From Crocinitomicaceae bacterium (GTDB lineage: Bacteria; Bacteroidota; Bacteroidia; Flavobacteriales_D; Crocinitomicaceae): DNA of 64,000 bases. Below are positions 35,996 through 43,531 of the stretch, in pieces. Positions within the stretch are counted from its first letter, which is position 1, and every line of letters begins with the position of its first letter. The notes under the pieces are model-generated. The model did no database searches. It had not been told where the DNA came from and saw only the letters and a program-made list of their open reading frames with translations. Where the stretch lies: positions 62,001 through 126,000 of the forward strand of contig JAQVCM010000007.1 in the NCBI GenBank assembly GCA_028689775.1. The letters are read 5' to 3'. The translations under genes were made by a program, and so were the position numbers.

Positions 35996-37243
35996 TTATT
36001 TTTTGAAGAATTTCAATTCAACTCTTCTGTTTTTTGCAAGATTTGCAGCAGATGTACTCGGTACCAAAGGTTTGGATTCTCCATAACCTACCATTGTCAA
36101 CCTACTTGCATCAATACCATTCGCAATTAAGTGATCGTAAACTTTTTTCGCACGTTGCTCAGATAATTTTTGATTGTATGCTGCAGGACCGGTAACATCA
36201 GCATGTCCTTCAATTCTTAGGTTATACTCTGGGTTTTCCTTCATTAAAGCAGCAATTGCATTCAAACGATCTTTGAAGTTGTTGTTTAGCGTGTTGGAAT
36301 CAAATTCAAAATTTCCTTCTTTTTTCGCATTTGCAAAAGGATCCTGATTGTCTTTTTCTTTCTGTGCATCTAAAATCGCTTGTTCTTCTTTCGTAGGTGT
36401 TTTATCTTCTACTTTTTCTTCTTTCACAAGCGTTACTCCTTTTGCATCGACTTCATTTCCTTCAGGCGTATCTGGTTCTTCGTCTTTGTAGTTGAAAACA
36501 CCGTCGTTGTCATTGTCACCCAATTGTTCTTCTAGTTTTTTGATGCGCTCTTCTTGGTCTTTGTTTGCAGCATCGTCAAATCGTTCACTATAAGTCCAAT
36601 CTACGTGTTCTTTGTTTTTACCGATGTTGAAGTTTACACCAACAGACCAATTGATCAATTGATTTTCAAAAGCGATTGGATTCGATTGATTCAACATGTC
36701 GTAATCCCAATTTTGTTTGGCATGCGTGATGTAAGAAAGATCCAAGTTCAAGGATACGCGATCGCTCACTTTGAATTGCGGACGAATACCAATAATTGCA
36801 TTCACCATCGCGTCTCTCTTTCCGGCATTCACATTCAAATTTCGAGAGTCTTTGCTGTTTACCAACATGGATAGCCCAAAACCTGCATGTGCCGATAGGC
36901 CAATGTGTTTAGTCCAGGTATCAAACATCAGGATGTCTGTCAAATTAAAAACTCCTTGGAAAGAACCTCTGAAGTAATTGGTCTTGATGTTTAAGTTTTT
37001 ATTTTCAGAAACAAAACGGTCATTTCCAAAATCCAACATCACGCCAAAACGGTTGTTGGTCATATAGCGCGCATTGACAGCGGAATGTGAAATGCTTAAG
37101 GTTTTGAATCCGGTTGATGTAGGGGTAGAACCGTAATGTCCTCCTATATTGAGTCCCCAGGACCATTTGTTGTAATCTTGGGAAAATAACATCGAACTAG
37201 ATAGAACTCCGAGTGCTACAACAAATGAATATATATTTTTCAT
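35996..37243 (-). CDS. OmpA-family outer membrane protein
   Basis: A 415-residue protein. The signal peptide is about 1-20 (SSMLFSQ). An N-terminal beta-barrel spans to about 215, and an acidic calcium-type linker follows (DNDNDGVFNYKDEEPDTPEG). The C-terminal OmpA peptidoglycan-binding domain (about 310-415) has NLRIEGHADVTG and LSEQRAKKVYDHL, with AKNRRVELKF at the end. It ties the outer membrane to peptidoglycan. The barrel half is clearly homologous to the next gene upstream, for example YMTNNRFGVMLD against YMMNNRVGVQLD, so the two arose by duplication. Confidence 0.92.
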   Translation of the reverse strand: MKNIYSFVVALGVLSSSMLFSQDYNKWSWGLNIGGHYGSTPTSTGFKTLSISHSAVNARYMTNNRFGVMLDFGNDRFVSENKNLNIKTNYFRGSFQGVFNLTDILMFDTWTKHIGLSAHAGFGLSMLVNSKDSRNLNVNAGKRDAMVNAIIGIRPQFKVSDRVSLNLDLSYITHAKQNWDYDMLNQSNPIAFENQLINWSVGVNFNIGKNKEHVDWTYSERFDDAANKDQEERIKKLEEQLGDNDNDGVFNYKDEEPDTPEGNEVDAKGVTLVKEEKVEDKTPTKEEQAILDAQKEKDNQDPFANAKKEGNFEFDSNTLNNNFKDRLNAIAALMKENPEYNLRIEGHADVTGPAAYNQKLSEQRAKKVYDHLIANGIDASRLTMVGYGESKPLVPSTSAANLAKNRRVELKFFKK

Positions 37244-37333
37244 ATTTTTATTATTAAATTTTTGAATAAAGAATTGTTATTTAATCAATATCAATTTTTT
37301 ATTTAATTTTTGTTCACGAAAAAATTATTTTTC

Positions 37334-38074
37334 TTAGTCTTTTTGAATTTTATTCTCCAATTCTTGAATTCGTTTGTCTTGTGCGTTCAAGGCAGCTTTC
37401 GATGTCCCGTGAACGGTAGATGTCCAATCTGCGTGAGTACTATTTTTACCGATGTTGAATGTAGCTCCAACTGACCAGTTGATAAGTTGATTTTTAAAAG
37501 CCACAGGGTTAGGGCTATTTAACATTGTGTAATCCCAACTTTGTTTAATATTTGTGATATAAGATAAATCGATGTTTAATGAAACTCGCTCGTTAATTTT
37601 GAATTGTGGAGTTACTCCTACAATTGCATTCAACATCAAATCTCTTCTTTTACCAATGTTAAAAGTAGATCTGGTGTCTTTATCATTCATCAAGATGGAA
37701 CCTCCAAAACCACCGTGAACTAAAAGTCCGATGTGTTTTGTCCAAGTGTCAAATCTGAATACATCTCCAGCATTGGCAACCAACTGAAAAGAAGTTCTGA
37801 AGTAATCCGATTTATAATCACCTAAATTTGTTTTGGCTTTGAATTTGTCTAAACCAGCATCTAGTTGAACACCAACACGATTATTCATCATGTATCTTCC
37901 ATTAACTGCATAGTGACCTATAGCGATTGTTTTATAGCCATAAGTTGCTGGGCTTGCTCCGTAATGTCCACCTACGTTAAGGCCTAATGACCATTGATTG
38001 TAGCTCTGTTGTGCATTAACTGTAGATAATGTTAATACAAATAAAGCTAGGAATGTGGTTATTGTTTTTTTCAT
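37334..38074 (-). CDS. Outer membrane beta-barrel protein, paralogue lacking the OmpA domain
   Basis: The 246-residue product has a signal peptide ending STVNAQQ near residue 22 and a barrel matching the N-terminal half of the neighbouring OmpA-family protein over almost its whole length (SYNQWSLGLNVGGHYG, DTWTKHIGL, INWSVGATFNIGKN). It ends in a short coiled-coil tail (KAALNAQDKRIQELENKIQ). That is where the sister protein has RIKKLEEQL and continues to the OmpA domain. A truncated duplicate or the ancestral form is possible. A strong promoter precedes it. Confidence 0.85.
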   Translation of the reverse strand: MKKTITTFLALFVLTLSTVNAQQSYNQWSLGLNVGGHYGASPATYGYKTIAIGHYAVNGRYMMNNRVGVQLDAGLDKFKAKTNLGDYKSDYFRTSFQLVANAGDVFRFDTWTKHIGLLVHGGFGGSILMNDKDTRSTFNIGKRRDLMLNAIVGVTPQFKINERVSLNIDLSYITNIKQSWDYTMLNSPNPVAFKNQLINWSVGATFNIGKNSTHADWTSTVHGTSKAALNAQDKRIQELENKIQKD

Positions 38075-38102
38075 TTTTTTTTCATTTAATTAGAATAGAC
38101 TG

Positions 38103-38134
38103 CAAATATAGTGTTAAATATTTTACTTTTCAAA
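38103..38134 (-). promoter_or_regulatory. Promoter of the barrel-protein/ompA-like pair
   Basis: On the - strand, TTTG (38131-38134) and TATATTTG (38103-38110) are separated by 20 bases, a full match to the Bacteroidota -33/-7 form. The ATG is 29 bases downstream of the -7 box. Confidence 0.7.
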
Positions 38135-38211
38135 AAATAACATAAGTTAAGAATTTTTATTTCTTGTGATAATTAGATAATTAGTTAAAAACGACGCACA
38201 ATTTAGTGTTT

Positions 38212-38883
38212 TTAAAATTTTCTTTTTGGCAATGTTGTAAACCATTTGTAAACGATGCTACTTTCTGGCTTTAAAATAACCCATGCCGTTATCATTATAA
38301 TTTTGACATCCGTTCCAAATGATTCGTTCGATTGGTACCATTTTTCTACCTCTCCTTTAAACGGATAGATGTGGTTTGAATAAAAATCCCAAGTATCCTC
38401 TCCGCGTTCTTTAACTGCGGTAATTAATTCCTCTTCATCTCTAAATATTATAGATCCGATTCCTGTTAGTCCTGGACGAACATTGTATATCACTTTTTGC
38501 ACATCTTTTGGATAAGTATCAAAACTTATTTTCATCAATGGTCTTGGTCCAACAATACTCATGTCACCTAAAAAGATATTAAACAATTGTGGAAGCTCAT
38601 TAATTTTACTTTTTCTTAAAAATGCTCCCATTGGTGTAATTCGTGGATCTCTTTTAGTGGTAATGACACCGCCAGCCATGTTCGGACTATTCAACAACAT
38701 CGTAGCAAATTTCAGAATAAAAAATTTCTTATTCTTATATCCCACACGTTCTTGCTTGTAAAAGATATAGCCTTCGCCAGTCAATTTTAATCCAATCATA
38801 ATTGGAATTAATAGTGGTGCTAAAATGAGTAGCGCAATTCCGGACACGATGATGTCCATAATTCTTTTAAATAGGTGATACAT
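38212..38883 (-). CDS. Bacterial sugar transferase (PglC/WcaJ-type phosphoglycosyl transferase)
   Basis: A 223-residue monotopic membrane protein with a re-entrant N-terminal hydrophobic helix (about 8-32) and the family motifs KFATML, DPRITPMGAFLR and GDMSIVGPRPL. These enzymes transfer a sugar-1-phosphate to undecaprenyl phosphate. The catalytic dyad Asp-Glu, which in Campylobacter PglC is Asp93-Glu94, reads Asn95-Glu96 here (KINELPQLFN). It is a paralogue of the gene at 42747, which has the same change. Three copies of the hairpin repeat lie directly upstream of its start. Confidence 0.87.
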   Translation of the reverse strand: MYHLFKRIMDIIVSGIALLILAPLLIPIMIGLKLTGEGYIFYKQERVGYKNKKFFILKFATMLLNSPNMAGGVITTKRDPRITPMGAFLRKSKINELPQLFNIFLGDMSIVGPRPLMKISFDTYPKDVQKVIYNVRPGLTGIGSIIFRDEEELITAVKERGEDTWDFYSNHIYPFKGEVEKWYQSNESFGTDVKIIMITAWVILKPESSIVYKWFTTLPKRKF

Positions 38884-38900
38884 ATTGTTTTTTATTATTT

Positions 38901-39150
38901 AATTCAAAAATTCAAAGATTTGCGTAATTGATGAATCAATTACTTATTCAAAGATTTTGTGTAGGGGTAACGTGAATTTATAATACAACGATCAATTCAA
39001 AAATTCAAAGATTTGCGCAATTGATGAATCAATTGCTTATTCAAAGATTCTGAGTAGGGTAACGTAAATTTATTATTTAATTCAAAAATTCAAAAATTTG
39101 CGTAATTGATGAATCAATTACTTATTCAAAGATTCTGAGTATTGATAATC
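38901..39150 (-). repeat. Hairpin repeat copies A, B and C (tandem) upstream of the sugar transferase
   Basis: Three tandem copies start at 38901, 38994 and 39079. Each has the flanks attcaaaaattcaaagattt and ttattcaaagatt around a palindromic stem: A gtaattgat/atcaattac at 38924-38943, B gcaattgat/atcaattgc at 39017-39036, and C as A at 39102-39121. Copy A begins 18 bases upstream of the start codon at 38883. The second stem pair is T:A in A and C but C:G in B, a compensatory change. Confidence 0.85.
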
Positions 39151-39248
39151 CCCAAATCTTTGAATCATTGAATTCCTCTCCCAATCTTTGACCGCGAAGC
39201 AGCTACGAAGTAAATCCTTGAATTTTTGAATCGTTGAATTAATTTCTA
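39151..39248. repeat. Decamer array and copy 2 of the dispersed 28-bp repeat
   Basis: Reiterations of aatctttgaatc/ttgaattttt fill the spacer after the stop of the four-helix-bundle gene. They are complementary to the attcaaagatt flanks of the hairpin repeat. Bases 39189-39217 are the inverted partner of 29281-29308. Confidence 0.7.
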
Positions 39249-39638
39249 TTACTTAAATTTCGACCCTTTGAATTCTGAGTTTTTTAGGTAGTTTATAAAT
39301 AAGCTGAGTTGTTTTGATATTTCAATCGTTTCTGCTTGTAGTTTTTCGAATTCTAGTTGAGTTATAACTTCTACATCTAGCGCTCGGTAAAATTGTGATC
39401 TTAATTCGCCAGCGCTTCCTTTTGAATAGGATAGAAAGTTGATAAATTCTTTGTTTCCGCCTCGTTCAAATCCTTCAGCAATGTTGTCCATAATACTGCC
39501 GCTAGTTTTATATAGGTGATTTATCAGAAATCCATAGTTTCTATCGTCCTTGCGAGCAAGTATTTGAAACATATCTATGTTCAATTGGCGACTTAACTTC
39601 CAAATATTCAAATCTTCGAATGTACTTACCTTTGCCAT
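39249..39638 (-). CDS. Four-helix-bundle protein, S23/23S rRNA intervening-sequence family
   Basis: The 129-residue all-helical protein contains FEDLNIWKLSRQL, SGSIMDNIAEGFERGGNKEFINFLSYSKGSAGELRSQ and a C-terminal helix, the pattern of the S23 (TIGR02436/PF05635) family. Members occur in intervening sequences of 23S rRNA, near diversity-generating retroelements as Avd, and as orphans. Function of the orphans is unknown; nucleic-acid binding is suspected from the Avd relatives. Here it sits inside a polysaccharide locus with repeat arrays on both sides and no reverse transcriptase, so it is not part of a retroelement in this window. Confidence 0.88.
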   Translation of the reverse strand: MAKVSTFEDLNIWKLSRQLNIDMFQILARKDDRNYGFLINHLYKTSGSIMDNIAEGFERGGNKEFINFLSYSKGSAGELRSQFYRALDVEVITQLEFEKLQAETIEISKQLSLFINYLKNSEFKGSKFK

Positions 39639-39651
39639 ATTTCTATTTGTT

Positions 39652-39812
39652 AATTCAAAAATTTAAAGATTTGCGCAATTGATAAATCAATTGCTTATTC
39701 AAAGATTCTGAGTATGGTACCGTAAATTATTTATCTAGCCATTAATTCAAAAATTCAAAGATTTGCGAAATTGATAAATCAATTTCTTATTCAAAGATTC
39801 TGGCGAGCGATA
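39652..39812 (-). repeat. Hairpin repeat copies D and E upstream of the four-helix-bundle gene
   Basis: Copy D (39652-39732, stem gcaattgat/atcaattgc at 39675-39694) begins 14 bases upstream of the start at 39638. Copy E (39744-39812, stem gaaattgat/atcaatttc at 39767-39786) follows in tandem. In E the second stem pair is A:T, a third Watson-Crick solution at that position. Both have aa in the loop instead of ga. Confidence 0.85.
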
Positions 39813-39966
39813 AACCCCAATCCTTGATCGCGAAGCAGAATTGCAGATAATCTTTGAATCATTGAATTCCCTCCAATCTTTGAATCCTTGAATCCTTGAA
39901 TTTTTGAATCTTTCAATTTTCCACCCCCAATCTTTGAATTCTTGAATCTTTGAATCCTTGAATTTT
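39813..39966. repeat. Decamer array after the dehydratase gene
   Basis: About ten imperfect units of the type (a)atctttgaat(c/t)cttgaat are interrupted by ccccaat spacers. The array begins with a partial copy (ttgatcgcgaagcag, 39824-39838) of the dispersed 28-bp repeat. It ends five bases short of the stop codon of the dehydratase gene, so on the - strand it is the 3' tail of that gene. Confidence 0.75.
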
Positions 39967-39970
39967 CCCC

Positions 39971-41182
39971 CTACATCTTTTGATCCAACCCTTTCCCAGT
40001 CTCAATATGCTCAAAATCGGGCAAATACTTTTTTAATAATTCTACGATTGCATTTTTATCGTGGTTTCCTGAATCCATTAGGGATTTTAGTTCTTGGATT
40101 GTTTGATTGATATCTGCTTTTGGCAACTTCCTTGCATTCTTAATTACACCCAAGCTTTCAAATTGTTGTAAATCTACCTCATCTGTATCTGTAAAGAATT
40201 CCTCATATAACTTTTCACCTGATGTGTCAGATTCAAAGAAATATACTGGATATGGTGATGATTCTGTTAAAGTATTCGATTTTTCGATTGCTTCGCTGTC
40301 GGATTTACATAAAACCATTTCTCGTTTCGAGGCTTTGAAGAAATCTTCGGTAACGGCTTTGAAATATACTTGTTCTTCTTCGTCGAGTTTTGGGAAGAAA
40401 ATTTCGCCGCTTTTACCAAGCATACAAGCCAACATGCAAATCTGTCCACTTTCTTCTGGCGAAACAAAAAAGCGTTTCACGTCGGAAGGGCAAGAAATGG
40501 GTTGGTTTTTGAATAAACGTTCTACATATCCTGCAAGTAAGGAACCGTTTGAAAATGCTACGTTCGCAAAGCGAGCGGTGGTTATTTGTATTTCAGAACT
40601 GTATGCCATGATCACTTCTTCCATCAACTTTTTACTCGCACCCATTACATTCACCGGATTTGCTGCTTTGTCGGTTGAAACGCAGAAGAAATGTTCTGGT
40701 TTATGATTTAATAACAAGTCTAAGAATGATTTTGCTTTAAAAACATTGTTTTCAATCATCGCTTCAATCGAAAATTGATCTTTTTCACTGCGCACGTGCT
40801 TGTGCGCCGCAAAGTTTGCCACAATGTGAAAAGGACTGTGTGTTAAAAACATTTTTTCAAATACCGGATCACCAAAACTCATGGGGTAGGTAATGTATTC
40901 TGCCGATACAAATTGATTTGGCGTACTTCTTAAATCTCTTGTCAGTTCGGTCAAACCGTTTTCATTGGTATCTACCACAACTAATTTTGCAGGTTCGAAT
41001 GCCAACACAGCTTTGATGTAAGAAGAACCAATCGTTCCTGCGCCGCCAATTACTAGTACATTTTTGCCCTTGATTTTTTCTGATAATTGAACTTTGTACT
41101 TTTCAATATCTGGAGCAAATAAACTCGTTGGTCGTTTAGTGATGTATTCTTTGATGAATTTTGGGATGTCTATGATGTTCAT
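39971..41182 (-). CDS. UDP-HexNAc 4,6-dehydratase (PglF/CapD type)
   Basis: A 403-residue soluble short-chain dehydrogenase of the Polysacc_synt_2 family. The NAD motif is GGAGTIGSS near 40-48. VSTDKAANPVNVMGASKKLMEE carries the active-site Met-x3-Lys found in retaining dehydratases (PglF/WbpM type) where inverting PseB has Tyr. It lacks the N-terminal membrane domain of full-length PglF. The product would be UDP-2-acetamido-2,6-dideoxy-4-keto-glucose, feeding the aminotransferase directly upstream. ATG 41182 is used; the frame opens with a TTG three codons earlier. Confidence 0.85.
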   Translation of the reverse strand: MNIIDIPKFIKEYITKRPTSLFAPDIEKYKVQLSEKIKGKNVLVIGGAGTIGSSYIKAVLAFEPAKLVVVDTNENGLTELTRDLRSTPNQFVSAEYITYPMSFGDPVFEKMFLTHSPFHIVANFAAHKHVRSEKDQFSIEAMIENNVFKAKSFLDLLLNHKPEHFFCVSTDKAANPVNVMGASKKLMEEVIMAYSSEIQITTARFANVAFSNGSLLAGYVERLFKNQPISCPSDVKRFFVSPEESGQICMLACMLGKSGEIFFPKLDEEEQVYFKAVTEDFFKASKREMVLCKSDSEAIEKSNTLTESSPYPVYFFESDTSGEKLYEEFFTDTDEVDLQQFESLGVIKNARKLPKADINQTIQELKSLMDSGNHDKNAIVELLKKYLPDFEHIETGKGLDQKM

Positions 41183-41190
41183 TTTATTCA

Positions 41191-41268
41191 ATAATTTAAA
41201 AATTCAATAATTCAAAAATTCACGCAATTGATGAATCAATTGCTTATTCAAAAATTGTTGAGTAGTTG
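41191..41268 (-). repeat. Hairpin repeat copy F upstream of the dehydratase gene
   Basis: A single copy with stem gcaattgat/atcaattgc at 41224-41243. The ttcaaaaatt flank is duplicated on the side facing the ATG, which is 9 bases away. Confidence 0.8.
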
Positions 41269-41394
41269 ATTGTGTTTTTTATTTTCCCTCAGTCGTTCCT
41301 TATAACGAATGACGAGGTGTTTCTATGTTTATCAAAATTTGCTTCGATTTCCTTGTCATTCCGACAGAGCGTTAGCGACGAGGAAGACGAGGAA

Positions 41395-42546
41395 TTAATC
41401 TTTACTGTAAAACGCTTTAATCGTCTCAACAACCGTCTCCAATTGCTCTTCCGTAATCCCTGCAGAACTTGGAATACTAATACTATCCGTATAAACACTT
41501 GCCGAAACATCTTTCTCTGTCACGTAAATATCTTCCTTAAACATTTCCAACTGATTCATTGGCATCCAAAATGGACGAGATTGAACTCCATTTGCATTTA
41601 AGTATTCCAACAATTCACGCATGCGTGAAGTGCTGAAGGTGAACAACCAGCAATTTGGATCTGTACCTTCTGGGATTTCTTGAAATTGAATATCGCCAAC
41701 ACCTTGTAAATGTTTGCGGTAGTAGGCATCCATCACTTTTTTCTTTTTCAGAAGCTCTGGAAATTTCTCCATTTGTGCTACGCCGATTGCTGCCAATACA
41801 TTCACCAAACGGTAATTGTAACCGATTTCATCGTGAATGTAATCCATCGCACTAGCCTTAGCTTGGGTAGTTAAGTGTTTTGCTCTTTTAGCCAGTTCTT
41901 CATCGTCGGTAACAATCACACCGCCACCGCCAGTAGAAATAATCTTGTTTCCATTGAAACTGAAAACGCCTATTTTACCAAAAGTTCCTGCGTGTTTACC
42001 TTCAAATGTACTTCCCAATGCTTCGGTGCTGTCTTCGATAATAACCAGATTGTATTTTATTGCAATTGCCAGCATTCTTTTCATATCACCCACATTGCCC
42101 AATACGTGAACAGGCATAATTGCGCGGACACGTTTGCCTGTTGTGGTATCAAAACGAAAAGTTCCTTCTGCTGTTGTTTTAGCTTCGGTTTTCGTTGAAA
42201 GGTATTTTTCCAACAAATTCAAATCCATTTGCCAATTGGCGGCATCTACATCGATTAGAATTGGATGTGCTCCAGTATATTTAATTGCATTCAAGGTTGC
42301 AATAAAGGTAATGTTCGGTGCAATGACGTGATCATCTTCTGTAACTCCCAGAAGGATTTGCGCCATGTGCAAACCTGCAGTTCCGTTCATACATGCAATG
42401 CCGTACTTAGCGCCTGCGTATTCGGCAATCATCTCTTCAAATTGGGTTACGTAACTTCCTGCCGAAGAAATCCAGCCGGTATTTAGACAGTCTTGAACGT
42501 ATTTCCATTCGTTGCCTTCTATTTGGGGAATTGATAATGGGATCAT
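41395..42546 (-). CDS. LegC/PglE-type UDP-4-keto-sugar aminotransferase
   Basis: The 383-residue PLP enzyme of the DegT/DnrJ/EryC1 class starts MIPLSIPQIEGNEWKYV, typical of the LegC family. Motifs are MNGTAGLHMA near 79 and the PLP lysine in FSFNGNKIISTGGGG near residue 199. It should add the 4-amino group to the keto sugar made by the dehydratase next to it, giving the UDP-4-amino-4,6-dideoxy-GlcNAc used for bacillosamine or legionaminate. No LegI or LegG homologues are seen, so bacillosamine is favoured. Confidence 0.9.
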   Translation of the reverse strand: MIPLSIPQIEGNEWKYVQDCLNTGWISSAGSYVTQFEEMIAEYAGAKYGIACMNGTAGLHMAQILLGVTEDDHVIAPNITFIATLNAIKYTGAHPILIDVDAANWQMDLNLLEKYLSTKTEAKTTAEGTFRFDTTTGKRVRAIMPVHVLGNVGDMKRMLAIAIKYNLVIIEDSTEALGSTFEGKHAGTFGKIGVFSFNGNKIISTGGGGVIVTDDEELAKRAKHLTTQAKASAMDYIHDEIGYNYRLVNVLAAIGVAQMEKFPELLKKKKVMDAYYRKHLQGVGDIQFQEIPEGTDPNCWLFTFSTSRMRELLEYLNANGVQSRPFWMPMNQLEMFKEDIYVTEKDVSASVYTDSISIPSSAGITEEQLETVVETIKAFYSKD

Positions 42547-42559
42547 ATTTACTTGATTT

Positions 42560-42630
42560 AATTCAAAAAATTAAAGATTTACACAATTGATGAATCAATT
42601 GCTTATTTAAAGATTTTGACTGGTGATGTG
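42560..42630 (-). repeat. Hairpin repeat copy G upstream of the aminotransferase gene
   Basis: A single copy with stem at 42583-42602 beginning 14 bases upstream of the ATG. The outer stem position is A opposite C on the + strand, which becomes a U-G wobble pair in - strand RNA. This favours RNA over DNA as the functional form. Confidence 0.75.
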
Positions 42631-42746
42631 ATTATTTGGGACGCTGCTTAGTTGTTAAATATTTAGAGGAATGATAAATTAAATGTTAAACCAAAGATTT
42701 TGGTATGGCGATAAACCCCAATCTATGAATTCTTGAATCTTCCAAT

Positions 42747-43475
42747 TTATTTTAGTTTTTTTACACCTTCTACTGTCAAAGACGCAGGTTTAGGAGGTAA
42801 GTTTTTTAATAATTTGAATACCAATTGAGAATCTTTATTTACCAATGACCAAAATGTCAAGAAAAGAATCTTAAAGTCTACTGAAATTGAGCAATTATGG
42901 TAATACCAATTTTCTAATTCTCCTTTGTAAGGATAGATGTAGTTCCTATAATATTCCATAGGGTCTTTTCCGAGCTCCTTATAAGTACTTACTAAAAGTT
43001 CTTCATCTCTGAAAATAAGTGAACCCATGCCTGTGATTCCTGGTCTATTTTTGTAAATAATTTCTTGAACATCTGTAGTGTATTTTTCAAAGCTTTTAGC
43101 TAAAAGTGGTCTTGGCCCAATTAATGACATATCTCCTTTGATCACGTTTAGGATTTGAGGTAGTTCATTTATTTTGGTCATCCGAAGAAATTTTCCAACT
43201 TTTGTAATTCTGGGATCATTTCTTACAGTTAGATTTTTGTTTCCCATATTCGAACTATTTTTCAGCATGGTAGCAAATTTATAAATGTAGAATGGTTTAT
43301 TATTTAGGCCCATTCGTTCTTGTAAGTAAAAAACCTCTCTTTCTCCGGTTAATTTTAGGATAATCATAATAACTATAAAGACTGGTAGAATAATAATTAC
43401 ACCAATACAAGATAGTAGAAAGTCAAACAGTCTTTTAATTGACTTATAAGCTATAGAGTTTGTTTTTTGAGACAT
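42747..43475 (-). CDS. Bacterial sugar transferase (PglC-type phosphoglycosyl transferase)
   Basis: A 242-residue monotopic membrane enzyme with an N-terminal hydrophobic helix (about 15-38), then KFATMLKN, DPRITKVGKFLRMT and GDMSLIGPRPLL. It is expected to load the first amino-sugar phosphate, probably diacetylbacillosamine, on undecaprenyl phosphate, as suggested by PglD, PglE and PglF homologues next to it. Like its paralogue at 38212 it has Asn103-Glu104 (TKINELPQ) where the catalytic Asp-Glu dyad is expected. It may be a distinct Asn-bearing subfamily and not a dead enzyme. Confidence 0.87.
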   Translation of the reverse strand: MSQKTNSIAYKSIKRLFDFLLSCIGVIIILPVFIVIMIILKLTGEREVFYLQERMGLNNKPFYIYKFATMLKNSSNMGNKNLTVRNDPRITKVGKFLRMTKINELPQILNVIKGDMSLIGPRPLLAKSFEKYTTDVQEIIYKNRPGITGMGSLIFRDEELLVSTYKELGKDPMEYYRNYIYPYKGELENWYYHNCSISVDFKILFLTFWSLVNKDSQLVFKLLKNLPPKPASLTVEGVKKLK

Positions 43476-43531
43476 TTTAAAAGAGGATATATATTTACAA
43501 AAATGATATTTAAGTGGAACTATAGTTTGTT

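Noticed and set aside
38901..39966. Possible CRISPR or diversity-generating retroelement because of repeats and a four-helix-bundle (Avd-like) protein
   Set aside because: There are no regularly spaced unique spacers, no reverse transcriptase and no template/variable repeat pair.
40107..40706. Long + strand open frame of 199 codons inside the dehydratase gene
   Set aside because: It is the mirror of a strongly conserved - strand gene; its own translation is rich in Ser/Phe/Lys without any family motif, as expected of antisense shadows.
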